This document shows positions 1 through 12,796 of a stretch of 64,000 nt of DNA, piece by piece. The translations under genes were made by a program, and so were the position numbers. Every line of letters starts with the position of its first letter. Within the stretch, counting starts at the first letter, position 1. The DNA lies in assembly GCF_000516985.1 (NCBI RefSeq), contig NW_006917102.1:962643-1026642 (forward strand), read 5' to 3'. The notes beneath the pieces are model-generated. The model saw only the letters and a program-made list of their open reading frames with translations. It was not told the origin of the DNA and did not search any database. The DNA is from Pestalotiopsis fici W106-1. Its lineage: Eukaryota > Ascomycota > Sordariomycetes > Amphisphaeriales > Sporocadaceae.

Positions 1-2177
1 ATAGAGTCTCGATCCCACAGCTTGTCAAGAAGGGGCAGCGCAGAAATATCGGCTACCATGTTGGTGGTACACAACTTGAGCTTCCTTCTCATGTTTTTCA
101 CTGCCCATTGAGCAATCAAACATGATCAGATCAATCAAAAAGACTTGCTTTCAAATGATGGACTGCGCCCGCTGTTGTATTCGTGTAACGACAAGCAAGG
201 TGATTGACTTTTTACTAGCAATTGACAGCCACGTTAATAATCCAGTAGCCTCTGACGAATTCTCTCGCTGGTTCTCGTCTTGGCCAACGGTGGCAAGGAT
301 AAGTAAAGATAATCTGCGTAATCGCTAGATGGACCACGAATGACCTGGCAGATCCGGTGCCATGGTTGGGTAGCTTGCAAGCGATCTATAAATGGGTACG
401 CCTGCCTTTGGCATGTCGCTTCGACAAATTCACATGCAGGGAACTTAAACCGAATTGATGCATTAGTGGAGGATGAGAGATCTGATACTAATCATACCTA
501 AGTAGCGTACGCGGTGGACGCTTTCGAGAATTTCCCGACCCAATCGATGAATATTCCTCTTCTCTTGCGAGTGATTCGTGAAAGCGTCAAAGACTAATTA
601 GACGCACACCTAGAGACCAACCATATTTGCTCAATTACGAAGTCGAGCGGAGTCTTGTGTCCAGTATATGGTTGATCTGCAGACCCGTTGCCGCGGGTTG
701 CAGGACTAAGGACCAAGAGTGGCTCATTGCATAGTCCTACGTACGTACTCAAGCGGACCCCAGTACGGCTGTTTCCGTGGATGATAAATGTTCTCTACAT
801 TTTCATGGACTCAAAAAGTCTTGGCATATCGTAACTTTTGTCTATGCCCCTCTCCCATCACTAATCCCTACGTGCGACCAGGCTGTACCGGCCCCCTTGC
901 GTACATGCACATGCATGCTACGTCGTTCAAGTCGTCATCGTTATGAAAACTTCCCAGTAGGATGGCTTCAAGAAAATGAGTGTATAGAAAGTCTGCTTTA
1001 TTCTACATCACAAAGACTTCTCATAATGGTCACGCATTAGTAGCATGATTCCTGCTCAGAACGAGATACGGTGATAGAAATCCTCCAATTAGTCGATGAA
1101 CCTTCATTCTGGCAAATTCCTATCTACTAGATCTACAAAGGAATGGATAGTTGGGACTGCGCAATAAGGGCTGACCCCTGTCCGGCACATGGTTTGGCGT
1201 GGCGCCTGGGCAGTGTATACGCGTCCTACCGCCCGCATGGGACAGAAAAGCTTATTCCATTTACCTTACCCCGTACATTGGTCCCACTTCCAGGAAATTA
1301 TACGTCACTGGAATTGCAAGGCTGTTGAGAGACGTCCTCAGTGCCATTGAGGACTGATAGAAAAGACAGACAAGATTGATGTTGGCAAGGCATGGAGGAA
1401 ATGCGGTTCTCAGTCATACTTCCCGGCCAGTTACATATTTTCCACGTCTATATTTAGCGTCGATAGAAATGGAAGCTATTTTCCACGCCATAGCCTCGAG
1501 ATGTCAATTACGTAGAGTGGACCAGTTTGCAAACTTCTATGCTTATACGCACTCCATAATGTGGCGGGAGAAACAAGAACAAGCTTAACAAAATGAAACA
1601 ATATTCGTACTTGAGAATCTTTGCAACTCATGGATAATGATTGGTGCCACTGTATTTAAACCCCCGGATCGGACGTGACGTGGCCTGGGGCGGACGGGAA
1701 AGACGCTTGGACGACCGGCACGCCGAGTAAGCTCGGGTCCGCTCGGTGATAAAACATGATCCGAACTTGGGAACCACCGAAAACGCTAGACCGCCAGCGT
1801 GTTAATACCTCTGCTATCATTGGTAGTCCTCATTTCGAAACATGTCTGCAGGGTCTCTGGATGTGGCAGTGATCAACAACAAAAGAATCTTACGTATATT
1901 TCAGGGTTCCCAATGCCGCGTCCAGATCATGTAGCGGAGAGAACGCGTCACCAAGGTGGACACAGCCATGAAGAAGGCAAGCGAGGTTGACGATGGAAAG
2001 TGAATGAAAGATGGGAAGAAGGCAAGGAGAGTAAGGAGAGCCTGGCGGCGACATTGGTATAAGGGGGACCTTTGCGAACTGGACGAACTGATTTGATTTC
2101 GAGTCCATCATCAAGTCAATCCTTTCAAAGTCAGTCATCAGTCAGCCACAGTCTTTTTCGAAACCAAAAATCTCAAA
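1..2177. other. Intergenic, no gene recognised
   Basis: Only short open frames without recognisable protein features occur here. A TATA-like TATTTAAA lies near 1655 in a CG-rich stretch (about 1660-1740), but it is some 500 bp from the next start codon. The last 100 bp before 2178 are rich in AGTCATC-like tracts, as in many fungal 5' leaders. Confidence 0.5.
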
Positions 2178-3368
2178 ATGCGCTTCTCCGTCATCTCTCT
2201 TACCGCTCTTGCGGCTTCTGTCGCTATCGCTCACCCTGGCGAGAAGCAAGTCCGGACTGATGCCAAGATCGCTGCCGCCAAGCGCGAGTTCAAGGCCGGT
2301 GTTCGCCGAGGTCTCGAGGCCTGCTCCGGCAAGCTCTCAGCCCGTGGCGTCACTGACCGAGCCGTTGCCCGCCGCGCCGCCACTGCCAAGAAGTATGGCC
2401 GCTCCGTCGAGGCCCGCGACACGGATACCGTCCTCAACACCAGCCACTTGTCGACTGCCAACTACACCCTCGACACTCCCGAGTCGACCCTCTTTGCCAG
2501 CAGCGGTACCTGTGCAGTCAACCCCGAGGGCGAGACTGGCCCTTACTGGGTCAAGGGCGAACTGGTCCGCAACAACCTGCGCGAGAACCAGACTGGTGTA
2601 CCGATCGTCATCGAGGCCCAGTTTGTCGACGTTGAGACTTGCGAGCCTCTCGAGGGTATCTACTGGTGAGTATCCCAGCCTCCAGTAATTCATTGACCCA
2701 GACGTGCTGCTGAACATGAAAAGGGATGTCTGGAACTGCAACGCCACTGGAGTGTACTCTGGTCTCGTAGCCGAGGGCAATGGCAACACTGCCGACGCAG
2801 CCAACCTCAACGCCACCTTCCTGCGTGGTGTAGCCAAGAGCGACGCCGACGGTGTCGTTCAGTTCGAGTCCATCTTCCCTGGTCACTATGATGGCCGTGC
2901 TACTCACCACCACATGGTCGTGCACCTGAATGCCACCGTCCTGCCCAACAACACCCTGACTGGCGGTACCTACGGCCACGTCGGTCAACTCTTCTGGGAC
3001 CAAGACATTATCGACACCATTGAAGCCACTGCTCCTGTGAGTACACATAAAGATGACCCATGTAGTGTTCATATGCACCGTGTTCAATCCCATTGCTGAC
3101 ATGACCATGCCTCTAGTACAACACCAATACTATTTCCATCACCAACAACTCGGATGATCGTGTCTTCAGCACGGAGACCACAGACACCACCACGGACCCC
3201 GTCTTTGAGTACGTGTACCTTGGATCCGACCTTAGCGACGGTCTGTTTGGCTGGGTCACCGTCGGTGTCAACACCTCTGCCACCTACGATCCCAACTACA
3301 GCTACGTCTGGACCTCGTCGGGTGGCGTTGCTCAGAGCGGTGGTACTGTTACTGTCAACAAGCAGTAA
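2178..3368 (+). CDS. Secreted intradiol dioxygenase-like protein
   Basis: Three exons (2178-2665, 2724-3036, 3117-3368) give 350 residues; both introns have GTGAG donors and keep phase. The N-terminus MRFSVISLTALAASVAIAHP is a clear signal peptide. The mature part resembles the extracellular intradiol dioxygenase-like family: a Tyr in GPYWVKGE, a second Tyr in CNATGVYSG and a His-rich GRATHHHMVVH match the two Tyr and two His that bind Fe(III) in this fold. Family members open catechol-type rings, so oxidation of plant or host phenolics outside the cell is the likely role (inference). The protein has several N-glycosylation sequons. It stands alone in its neighbourhood with nothing suggesting a pathway. 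Frames are intact. Family call is fairly sure; substrate is unknown. Confidence 0.88.
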
Positions 3369-4165
3369 AGTAAAGTATTGTGTGTTGGGGAAACATGACT
3401 TTGTGATCAAAGGGCGGCATAAAAATAGAAAGAGTGGAGTAAATTTCCATAGGCTTCAAAGTGCGCTTTGCTATTTGTTTGTTTGTTTTAACAATAGAAA
3501 TTTTCAAATTGTCTTCTGAGCTCAGAATTCGCGCCCAAAATTACCAAAAAACTTTTACGAAGCAGGTGGGCGCATGAACATACATATATCCAACTCGTTT
3601 TGTTCGCAGAGGCAGATCGCACGAGGTGTTTGGGCTCCACTCATTTGGGGGTCTTCGGTCGCCGAAGTCTTAAATGCGAGGCTGCTCAATTATAGTTTGG
3701 ACGCGAGTGTGGAGCTAGCAAAACTACACGGTGCAATAATCTGAGTCTTATATACCAGTAAAAGTAATCTGTTATTCATCAAACCATGTGGATACAATTC
3801 AGTTGTTCCTCGATGGTCTGGGTGATCATAAACACACTTGAGGTACCGGAGGTAGGTCTCAACCTCGTCCAGTGAACGCCAGACTCCCAGGTGCGAGGGA
3901 AATAATGAGATAGTCGAGTCTCTATTGTGGAAAGTAATACAAAACTTCAAGACTGACATCTCTTAGATGCTCATGAATGGCTGTTAATGTATCCAGGTCT
4001 ATGCTGGTCCAAAGAATAGGAACATGAGTAGGTATTCGATCAACGGTGACTAAAACTATCTCTTTTCCTAAACAAGCCTTGGGTTTCCGGGTCACCGGAC
4101 ATGATTGGCCGACGCTACATAGTCCACTGTATTGGCGCAACTGATCATACTAGAATTCAGACGGT
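3369..4165. other. Intergenic, no gene recognised
   Basis: Tail-to-tail spacer between the dioxygenase-like gene and the NLR pseudogene. Short minus-strand ORFs (3690-3959, 3922-4140) show no recognisable features. Confidence 0.5.
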
Positions 4166-6924
4166 TCATTGAGATCCGTTTCGCTCCAATTCCCGACAAT
4201 CAACAGAGTCGCTCCTGATTATTTTAACAGATCCCGCAATTTTCGGAGCTTTTTTGAACCTCGACACTTTCGGCTTTGTCATCTCGATCTCGATGGAGTT
4301 TGAACGAGAAAAGACGCTGTGCAGTACGTAATTATGCGTGTCTTCTTCTGAAAGCCGACCAACTTGCCCATCATCGGGATGACTTGCCAAAGGTTGAGCT
4401 CGAGGTATCGGCTTGAGGCGCCTTGCGCGTAGATCAGACAAACAGTCGGCTTCAGCAGCAGTAAACATGTGCAGAGTGGAAGTGTAAGATGGCCTTTTAA
4501 TATCCATACCGCGGCGCTTGTCTCTGTCAGTGTCCGTAACTTCCTTGACGACAAAGTCAGACTGGAGTTCAATACAGAGATCAGGCTCCAAGGCGGCCTC
4601 GAATTCGGTCGAGACTGCCATGTCATTGGCATAACGCCAAAGTCCCACACTGATGGCGAGATCTTTCAAGGATCCACGCCACCAGGGTGCCTCGAATTTG
4701 GACGGCCTTCTAAAGTGCCCCTTGTCCGTGTCATCAGAAAGGACTTCTTGAAGCTGGTTGAGCTGTTGTGATACGGAGTACCCGTTGGTGACTTCGATTT
4801 CCCGAGCATAATAAACTGCTGAGAGAAACCAGTTCCGGAGGAATGGGTGAAGGAAAGTGAGCTTCCAAAAATGGCTAAAGATCTTGAATTGCTCGAGGCT
4901 GACCTCGAAAAGGGCTAATACGGGATTGAAATTTGGCCCTGCCCGCTGGTACAACCAATCTTGTATTCGGCTCTGGGTGATGAATTCAATGACAGTGCGA
5001 TGGATAAATCCAACACTAAAGTTGAACAAGGCTGCCTTGGTTGGATGCTCATAGATATTTATCAGGTCCTTAAATTGGGCAATGAACTGCCTCTTTTTCC
5101 TTTCGACCTCTGCAGCTTCCTCTTCATTTACGTATGGCCAGTTCTGCAGGAAAATTTGAGGGTCGAAATGTCGTCCTTCCCGGCTGTCTAGAAAGTAGAA
5201 TGTCACGAGGGGTAGCGACACGCGGGCGTGAGCGAGAACCAAGAGTACTTTTGCTGTCCGACTCTTGTAGAAGTCGGAAATGTTATTGAGCATCCTTTCG
5301 AAGAAGGGCTCAAGTTAGTGTGACAATTCGTCGAGCCGCCGCTGTAGATCCACAATGTCGTCCGCATTCACAATCCCTCGCAACAGGGATCGTACAGCGA
5401 GCTGTACCCAGAGAAAGACGCCCTCTGCCCTATCAGTGATGCATGAGACAAGCTCAAGCGAGGCTTCCGGATTTTGGGTCTTGAAGAGTTTGAACCGGTT
5501 GTGAGCTTCTAGTGTATGTAGTTTATAACGCTCTATGTCTTTTCGTGTGTGATCATGCAAGTAAAGCTTCCATGACGATTCAGAGAAAGCATCGGAAAAT
5601 TCTATCCATGGTCGGCTGGAAACACAAACTTTGACGTTGGAGAGTCTGCCAAGTGTCTGGACGACTTCGATGAGATTGTCTGGCTCGCCGCTGTATTCGT
5701 CCAAGCCATCCACGAATATGAGCACACAAGAATCGCGAGCCTCTGTAAGGAAATTGGTGAGACCACCGAGAAGCTCCTCCCGTGGCCATTGGTTCTGACT
5801 TAGAGTCTCAACAGGTTGCAATGCCGCCTTCCATCTGTCCGGGAAAGCCTGAGACGCGAGCTCTGGGCATTGTTTCAGAAGCTGAAAAGTTAATGTACGC
5901 AATAGAACCTCTTGAGATTGCTGCATCACAGTTCCTGACCCCAGAAAAAATGGCTCGCGATGAGCACTTTGCGTGTTCCAGCCCATCTCTGGAGACCTGC
6001 TGGCAATTTGTGGTGCTTGTGGATGTGCTTCATGAGCGTGGATTTACCAGAGCCAGCTCTCCCAGCAATCCAATAAATTGGGGCTTCAGGATGTTCTAGC
6101 CAGGGGCCGAAGTTGGCAGTATCAGCTTTGAACACCCAATCATATGTGCTCATATGGGGGTCTGAGATGGTGTCACGGCGCTCTCCAACTTGACTGAAAT
6201 ACAGGCTTTTGAGGATTTTTTGGGTTCTTTGGAACGACTCGTAATGGGGCTTGAGTGATTTCAACGACCTTCCCAGGCTGTAAAGCTGCTCGGAATCACC
6301 GAGCCACCTCCAGTGCAATATATCATCTTCCTGATGGTGTATGATCGCATGTGTTTTAAACTCGGCGGTTTCACGATCAAGCCTCGAGATGTAGTCTTGG
6401 CTAGTTTTGATAGTATCGACAAGCGCAGACTGCACTGAGGCTTGTTGTTGGCTGGCTACATATTAGTATCTCATTACCTAGCGAGGAACACGATCTTACA
6501 CGAGGATGATGTTTATGTGCAGACTGATCTGATTTCGCAATTCGGCCAGTCGCGCGTTGAGATTCTGGAAGACTTCCCTCAATTTCATCTCTGTCCATGT
6601 CGCATAAAAAGACTGGAGTCGTTTCTTCTTGGCCCTTTTAGCTTTGATACTTTCAAACTTGGTGTCAATCTCTGAACAAATCCTACTCGCGGCTTCAGCC
6701 AAGTGTTTGAGTTCGGCGCTCGCAACATCATGAACGCCATTCTCGTCTTGAAGCATTGGCAAATTCTTTTGGAAGTCGGACACAATCAACTGCAGCTCTT
6801 CATTCTCTTGCATCAATTCTTTCTCATCAAGAGCGAGCTCCATGGTCTTTTGTACAGCCTTGCCTGCCATACCGACAAATTGTGCGATATTCGCCGCTAA
6901 ACCGAGGGCGTCCAGCGCTTCCAT
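4166..6924 (-). pseudogene. Helo-like/NACHT STAND (NLR-type) protein, disrupted
   Basis: Reads from 6924 down to 4166. Exon 1 encodes an N-terminal helical region (starts MEALDALGLAANIAQFVG) of the fungal Helo-like N-domain type. A 48-nt intron (6499-6452, GTAAGA donor, TACTAAT branch) precedes a NACHT domain with Walker A GRAGSGKST and Walker B VLIFVDGLDE, then a long C-terminal region as found after NACHT in fungal STAND proteins. Two lesions break the frame: a one-base shift just after HFFW at about 5938-5950 (next to a C4 and an A6 run), and an in-frame TAA at 5315-5317 between the two C-terminal blocks, which otherwise continue in the same frame. No WD, ankyrin or TPR repeats follow. Such proteins act in non-self recognition and cell death. 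Two independent lesions favour a pseudogene; the first alone could be an assembly error. Confidence 0.82.
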
Positions 6925-7571
6925 GGTTCACCAGGAGAATCGTACCGAGTAGCAGCATGCGAATACCGGAACTGTGAGATGGCAATGCGCCAATGCATGG
7001 GCACGGATATGATGCATATATAACAGATGACGGGAATCTCCCCGTACGGACAGACATTCCATTGACGGGGTCGTAAGTTATCCATGACAGTCAGATCAGA
7101 GCTCAAAGGTCAGGTGCTAAAGAGGAGTTCACTCCAACAAATCAACTGGGGCCGCCGACTATCGATTATGCAAGCACCCTGGTACCATGGTGACCAGCAA
7201 GTAAAGACGTGGCGGGCCCAGAGATCATCATATTGCAGTTGCAATCATGTTTCTTAATCATATATTTCAACTCCTTGCTCTTCCTCCTTTCTGAATCCTT
7301 GATTGAAGATGTCTATACGCAATTTAAGGTTTCGGAACAGAGCGCCATCCCGTATGTAGGTAGGTACGCTGTTCTGGGGGAGCTGCACCAGTCTCCGGCC
7401 TCTTCAGTCTTGGCAATCCAGCCACCATTACGAATTGGTACGACAGCTGACCCCATCTAGCATTGATTCTCGAATATCTAGATCATAATCCAACAAGAAT
7501 AAGAACCGCCCGCTCGTGCCTCTTGACTTCTTCCAGCGAAAGACTCTGTCCAGTCGGAGGGTCTCTGTCCT
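6925..7571. other. Intergenic, no gene recognised
   Basis: Upstream region of the NLR pseudogene and downstream region of the small minus-strand gene. I see no coding features or clear promoter motif. Confidence 0.4.
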
Positions 7572-8011
7572 TTATAGGATATGATCAAACCCCCTGTCCT
7601 GTACCAATCTGGCCGATGACAGTACGCACATCCCCCAGGCCGTGGACTTCGGGACTGTTGGCGGCGGCAAATGGAGACAAGAGTGAATCGTCCCTGCCAT
7701 ACTCATATTGAAATAAAACCGCCCTTCTTCGACAAGATGTATGGAAGAAAAGCTGTTTTGTGCAGGGCGCGGCTGGTTCGTTCTCGAGAGTGCGATACCT
7801 GACGGTGGGGTTAGTATCAACAATGGGCTATACATTTGTCAAATGACAGCTTCGTGAGTATATCCAGTCACTTACACGTCTCTGTAGCAGACTTTCCCTT
7901 TCTCGTTCTTTTCCACCACCGAAAGAATTTTACGCCAATTGCTGCAGTGGCCGGCAGGGCAAGAGTCAAGCCGATAATGCCAATGATGGCATTTGTAGAC
8001 AGATCCATCAT
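7572..8011 (-). CDS. Small putative membrane-anchored protein, two exons
   Basis: Exon 1 (8011-7876) starts at tandem ATGs and encodes a hydrophobic N-terminal helix (DLSTNAIIGIIGLTLALPA) followed at once by a basic cluster (FFRWWKRTRKGK), the layout of a short membrane anchor with a cytosolic tail. A canonical intron (7875-7799, GTAAGT donor, ACTAAC branch, TCAG acceptor, 77 nt) leads into a second exon (7798-7572); total 120 residues. I do not recognise the family. It lies upstream of, and on the same strand as, the NLR pseudogene, so a functional link is possible but unproven. Evidence is limited to open frame, canonical splice sites and the helix-plus-basic pattern. Confidence 0.42.
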
Positions 8012-8951
8012 GGCGGAGAGGTGCAAGGACCGGAATTCTTGGGATTCTCCTAATACAATGAGACATCAAATGTTTGATCAACACTACAAAAATGGTAGTG
8101 GACGCCATACATATGTATATAAGACAGGAGTGGTGTTGGGCTTTGGCTCGATCTGTTGACATTGGGGACTGGTACACGACCAGAGTTCCGGATTGTGGCA
8201 TTCTCCAATCAGGATGAACACCATATTCAAAACCTTTTTTTTTTTTTTTTAAAAAAAAATTGACTTGTAGTGATGTCTTGGGTGTCTATAGCAGGGCAAC
8301 AAACAGCTTCTGCCACATTTATCAAGACGACGAGATTATGGGAGCCACCAATCACTGATCAGCTTAGCAATTCAGCGTTGGAATGCAAGGGTCCACTAGC
8401 GCATGGCCTGACAACCCTCCGTGTTGTAAGACACGAAGATGTCGACTCGCCTTCGTGAGATTGACTAACGACACCACCGTGCGCAAGGCAGTCCGCCAAA
8501 AGCAAAATGTCCTTTTGCCAGATGTGTCGTGGTGGGTCGAGATGCCGCAGTTTGTGCATAGATCACTCACATCGGGCGGCATCCTCCGTACTCGGGTGCA
8601 TATCAAAGAGGGAGCGGAGATTTGAGGCAGGGCTATGCTTGACCACCAAGCTCTTCGAAAGCATCCGATTGGGTAATCCCAAAATCTTGGATGCAAATTG
8701 CCGTGGGGAGACTTCCAGCAAGCTCAGATTATGGAATTAGCCAATAAGGTACGGACTCATTACATGGCGAGCCCAGACTCTGGATAGACCAATAAAATCG
8801 CTTCATCAACATGCCCGACATTGCTGATGCTTGGGGTCGCACAAAGCCTGATCGAAAGTAAGCTTCGAAAATAAAACACCAAGTCCCCGCTGCCCAGCTC
8901 GATTGATCACTTACCAACCACCACATTCGGCCAAAGCCGCAACACAACACG
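8012..8951. other. Intergenic region between divergent genes
   Basis: No gene recognised. Contains the T16/A9 homopolymer junction listed separately. Overlapping short ORFs on both strands look like noise. Confidence 0.45.
8235..8259. repeat. Poly-T/poly-A junction (T16 A9)
   Basis: A run of 16 T is followed directly by 9 A, giving a self-complementary homopolymer block. It may be a poly(dA:dT) promoter tract or the tail scar of an element. Nothing else supports a mobile element. Confidence 0.8.
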
Positions 8952-11900
8952 ATGCCACCAAGAACCAAGCCATCCAGTGCTGAGTGGGAGCATCACAAGA
9001 TAACAATTCGCAATCTATACCTCGGCCAGGACCTCAAATTGAAAGAGGTCCAAGCGCAGTTGGATGATTTCGGCTTTGTTGCTAGGTATGTTACTCGGCT
9101 TTGCAAAAATTGATGCAATGCTAACTCAGTATAAAGCAAATCGCAGTACGAGGCTAAACTCAAAGAGTGGGGATTCTCCAAGAATATACCTGTGAACACA
9201 TGGAAACATGTCGGCCACAAGATCGAGAAACGAAAGCGAGAAGGCAAAGACAGCGTAATTTCCATCAACGGGGTCGAAATCTCCGCCAAGAGAGTGAAGA
9301 AGGAGACAAGCAGGCACTTTTACTCTGTTGCTCAACGTCTCGAAATCGGTGAGTGTGGTACCCGGCTATAAGTCGAAGTGCCTCTGACACAAGTCTGGCA
9401 GAGAGAAACAACGCGCCATCACCACCAGACCTTTCTGTCGCCACCCCGGCTAGTACCCAGGAAGTCTTCTTTATGGGTGGTTGGCCAATGAGCCTTCCAT
9501 GGTTCACATTCACCAGGTCGCTGGACGCCCATCTATCCCGGATACATCGAAACCCACAAACGTTTCATAGTGAATTGTCTTGGATGCGGAAGAAAACTGA
9601 GCAGAGCCATTTACTTTCAGAATCCCATCTTGGCGCACCAAACTCAGACGTGTGGCAGATTGTTGTCGACAATATCAAGGAATACGCACACTTGAGTCTT
9701 ACCCACACCCTCTTGCCACTCACCTCCGACATCGAATGTCCCGCAGAAATCCAACAAGACATGTTCCTGCAGTCGACGTCCACGGACCATTGGGGTTTGA
9801 AGGTGCTCATCTATTTGACTTCGAACAAACTCTTGAAAACTAGCAGCGTTGAGCAAGTATGGCAGATGATAAACGAAACAGGCATCAGAGAATTGGCCAA
9901 ATTCTCAGAATCCTTACATCTGAATGATGTGTCTTTGGCAGCTGCATTGGAGCATTTGTTCCAGGTTGGGATGAAAGCGGAGCACATGGACCTTGTCTCA
10001 TGGTTGCTTGATACTGGTATGAACCCAAACAGAAGAATCAAAGCTGTCATTGAACGAGCGATCGACAACATGCACCTACCACTTATCGCGGCAATGGATT
10101 CGACATGGAGTCCGAATGTCAAGATGCTCCGTTTGTTGCTTGAAAACGGGGCGTCCCCTACCTTGAGCTGTTGCGACCAACACAGATCTCCGATGCAATT
10201 TGCCCTGGAGAACCATTCGCATGACGAGGACTCGGAAGTCTTGGACCTTTTTTTGGAGGTTGCAAAGGCCTTGAACAATGATCCGGCATCACCATCAACC
10301 CTACATGTCCACCACGGAGACGAAACTGATGTCAACGCCTCTTTATCGAATCCAGATCGAGACAATGCATTTGACAAAATGGAATACTTAGTTCAGTTGA
10401 TCCAACATCACGCGGCTAAGACACCACAAACATCCACGCCGCTGATCACTCCCGAGGGTCTCATTCGCGCAGTAGAGAGTAAAAATCAGAGACTCATTCG
10501 AATCATGCACAAACATGGACTTTCAATGAACTGTTGCGACGGCAATGGTCGATTCCCTCTTCAGGCGGCGGTGGAAATGTCAGAATTCGATGACTATAAC
10601 GATGAAATAGATCCAAGTGGGGTCGATCTTCTTTTGGACCTTGGCGCATCACCAAATTACGATCCGAAGTACCACGTCAACAGTCACTGTTCACCTGCCC
10701 TGCAGGCTGCGGTAAACGATCCGTATTTTCAGTGCGGGAAAATAGAAGCAATCGAAATTCTATGCCAGCGCGGTGCTCTCGTTAAAGGTCGTCCCACTTG
10801 TGGCAAGTATGACCACCATACCCTCATGGATTGTGCCTTCAATCAGAAGAATTGGGATTTATGGCAACGGACAGAAGTCATGCTCGTCCTGCATAATGCT
10901 GGATTATCGTTACCTGGGTCATTTCTGCTTGATGCCCTTGAGCTTGCTTACGTGGAACGTGAAGACGATTGGCAATACGTTTTCAAGGATATGATCAAAC
11001 AGTTACTTGGGGATTCTTTGGACCTATCCCTTCGATCCGAACGCGGCTGGACAGCGCTGGACTACGCCGTGTTCATGAATTACCGATTGCTAAGAGAGTT
11101 CCTAGTCGAGAAGAGCGTCCAACATACGCGAAAATTTGCGTTCAAATACTGTCTGTCCCCGAAAGAATTCTCAATGGAAGAACTTGAAAAAGTGCTGGCG
11201 AGAGTTCGGGCCTCTCAAAATACCAAACAATCGCGCGCCTGGCTGATTCACCATTTGATCGGCACCCTTCGTGCTACCGATTGCAGCGATCGAGGCTCAG
11301 AACGTGTCTTTGAATTACTTCATGATTACAGTCTGATAGCCCGAATTCCGGACCATGACGCGTATGTTCTGTACAATGTGTGTCGTACAGGGGACACCAA
11401 ATTCATCCGGAGAACCTTGGAACTGCTTCCCAACACTCACAATTCCGCGGCTCTTTGGTTTCTCATAAGCGACAGCAACCTGTGGGAATCGTTCAGTAAA
11501 AGGCGCCAGAAAACGGACAGATTTGCGGACTTCTTAGCAGGGACTTGGATATTTACTTGGGCTGTGCGAAGAGCCCTCGACGCCGAAGGGGATACAAAGG
11601 CCCTAGAGTGGTTCAATCAACATGACCGAAAGCCTGTGGAGCACGCCAATCTTCATGCATCCGCCTTTTCTATCAAGGTCCTCAGGACCAACAGCCGTAA
11701 AAATCTATGCAAAGACGCTGATGTCACTCAATGGTTCACCCGTGGACTCAAGGCAAGTTGCTACCTTGGTCTTCTTGTTATAGAAACTGGCGACGTCGAA
11801 AAGTTGAGTGCACTCTTGGACCAAGGATTTCGGCCCAACCGAAGGATTGCTTGGTCCCTCACAGCTCTTCAGTTCGCCGTGCTACGAGCTGACAGGCCGA

Positions 11901-12796
11901 TGACTCTTCGGCTCCTCCAGGAAGGATGTGATGTCAATGCGAGATCTCCATGGAGGGACATTCCGGGTAATATCTTACGAAAGATTCCGTACGGTGTCCT
12001 GAGCGCATTCATATCTCAATATACTAGCACATCCCGAAGGAATGCAATTCAATTGGCCGTTGAATCAGGGGACATTTCAATGATCAAGTTGCTGCTGGAC
12101 TTCGGGGCCGACGTGAATGGACCGCCTTCGCGAGTTGCGGGCGCGACTGCTCTACAAATCGCATGCATAAAAGGATACATAGATATTGTCAGACTTTTGG
12201 TGTCCAGAGGAGCCGATATCAATCAATCGGGAGCTGAATATCACGGAAGAACAGCACTGGAAGGGGCAGCGGAACATGGGCGCCTGGACATAGCTTGTCT
12301 CTTGCTTGAACACGACTGTCAGGTGAATGGCTCTTTTAGACGACAGTACATTCGGGCGGTTGGATTCGCAAGAGCGCAAGGACATTATGTTCTTTCAAAG
12401 ACGCTCGAAGATTTCGGCGAATGGAAGACGGCAGACGAGGATGTGTTGAAGAAGACCGACTTGCGTGACAAGGAACCAAATTCACGCGATTTGGATGAAG
12501 ATTTGGACGAGGAAATTAGTGAGGTTGATCCAGACGAGTTCAAGTCCGATTCTGACAGCGCGTATCCGTTTGGAACAGACCACGAGAGCGACTCAGAAGA
12601 CTATGAGAGCGACTCGGGAGAGTACGACATGACCAGTGGAAATGAAGTTGTAGCACAACCTCTCAATTACGCTTGTCAAGAGGTCATGGGCGGACCTAAT
12701 CGGCTCGAACAACCGGTCGAACAAACATCACCGCAGCCGACAAATTGGGAAGATTTGCTTGATTACTATGGTGATGACGAGCGAGAAGTCTTCTGA
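8952..12796 (+). CDS. Clr5-domain ankyrin-repeat protein
   Basis: Three exons (8952-9085, 9137-9348, 9402-12796) give 1246 residues with consistent phases; introns are 51 and 53 nt. Residues about 10-65 match the fungal Clr5 domain: WEHHKITIRNLYLGQDLKLK, a QAQLDDFGFVAS block spanning intron 1, and YEAKLKEWGFSKN. After a basic stretch (VGHKIEKRKREGK) comes a long helical region with degenerate ankyrin repeats. The clearest repeats are in the last quarter, for example NAIQLAVESGDISMIKLLLD, TALQIACIKGYIDIVRLLVS and TALEGAAEHGRLDIACLLLE. The tail is strongly acidic and Ser-rich (DEDLDEEISEVDPDEFKSDS). Clr5-type proteins are named after an S. pombe silencing factor; in filamentous fungi many are ankyrin fusions of unknown function. 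A chromatin-linked or recognition role is inference. The frame is intact. Confidence 0.87.

Noticed and set aside
5290..5330. Intron to explain the TAA at 5315 in the NLR gene (CTAAC resembles a branch site)
   Set aside because: Any GT-AG pair around it is too short to be an intron and the reading frame is the same on both sides.
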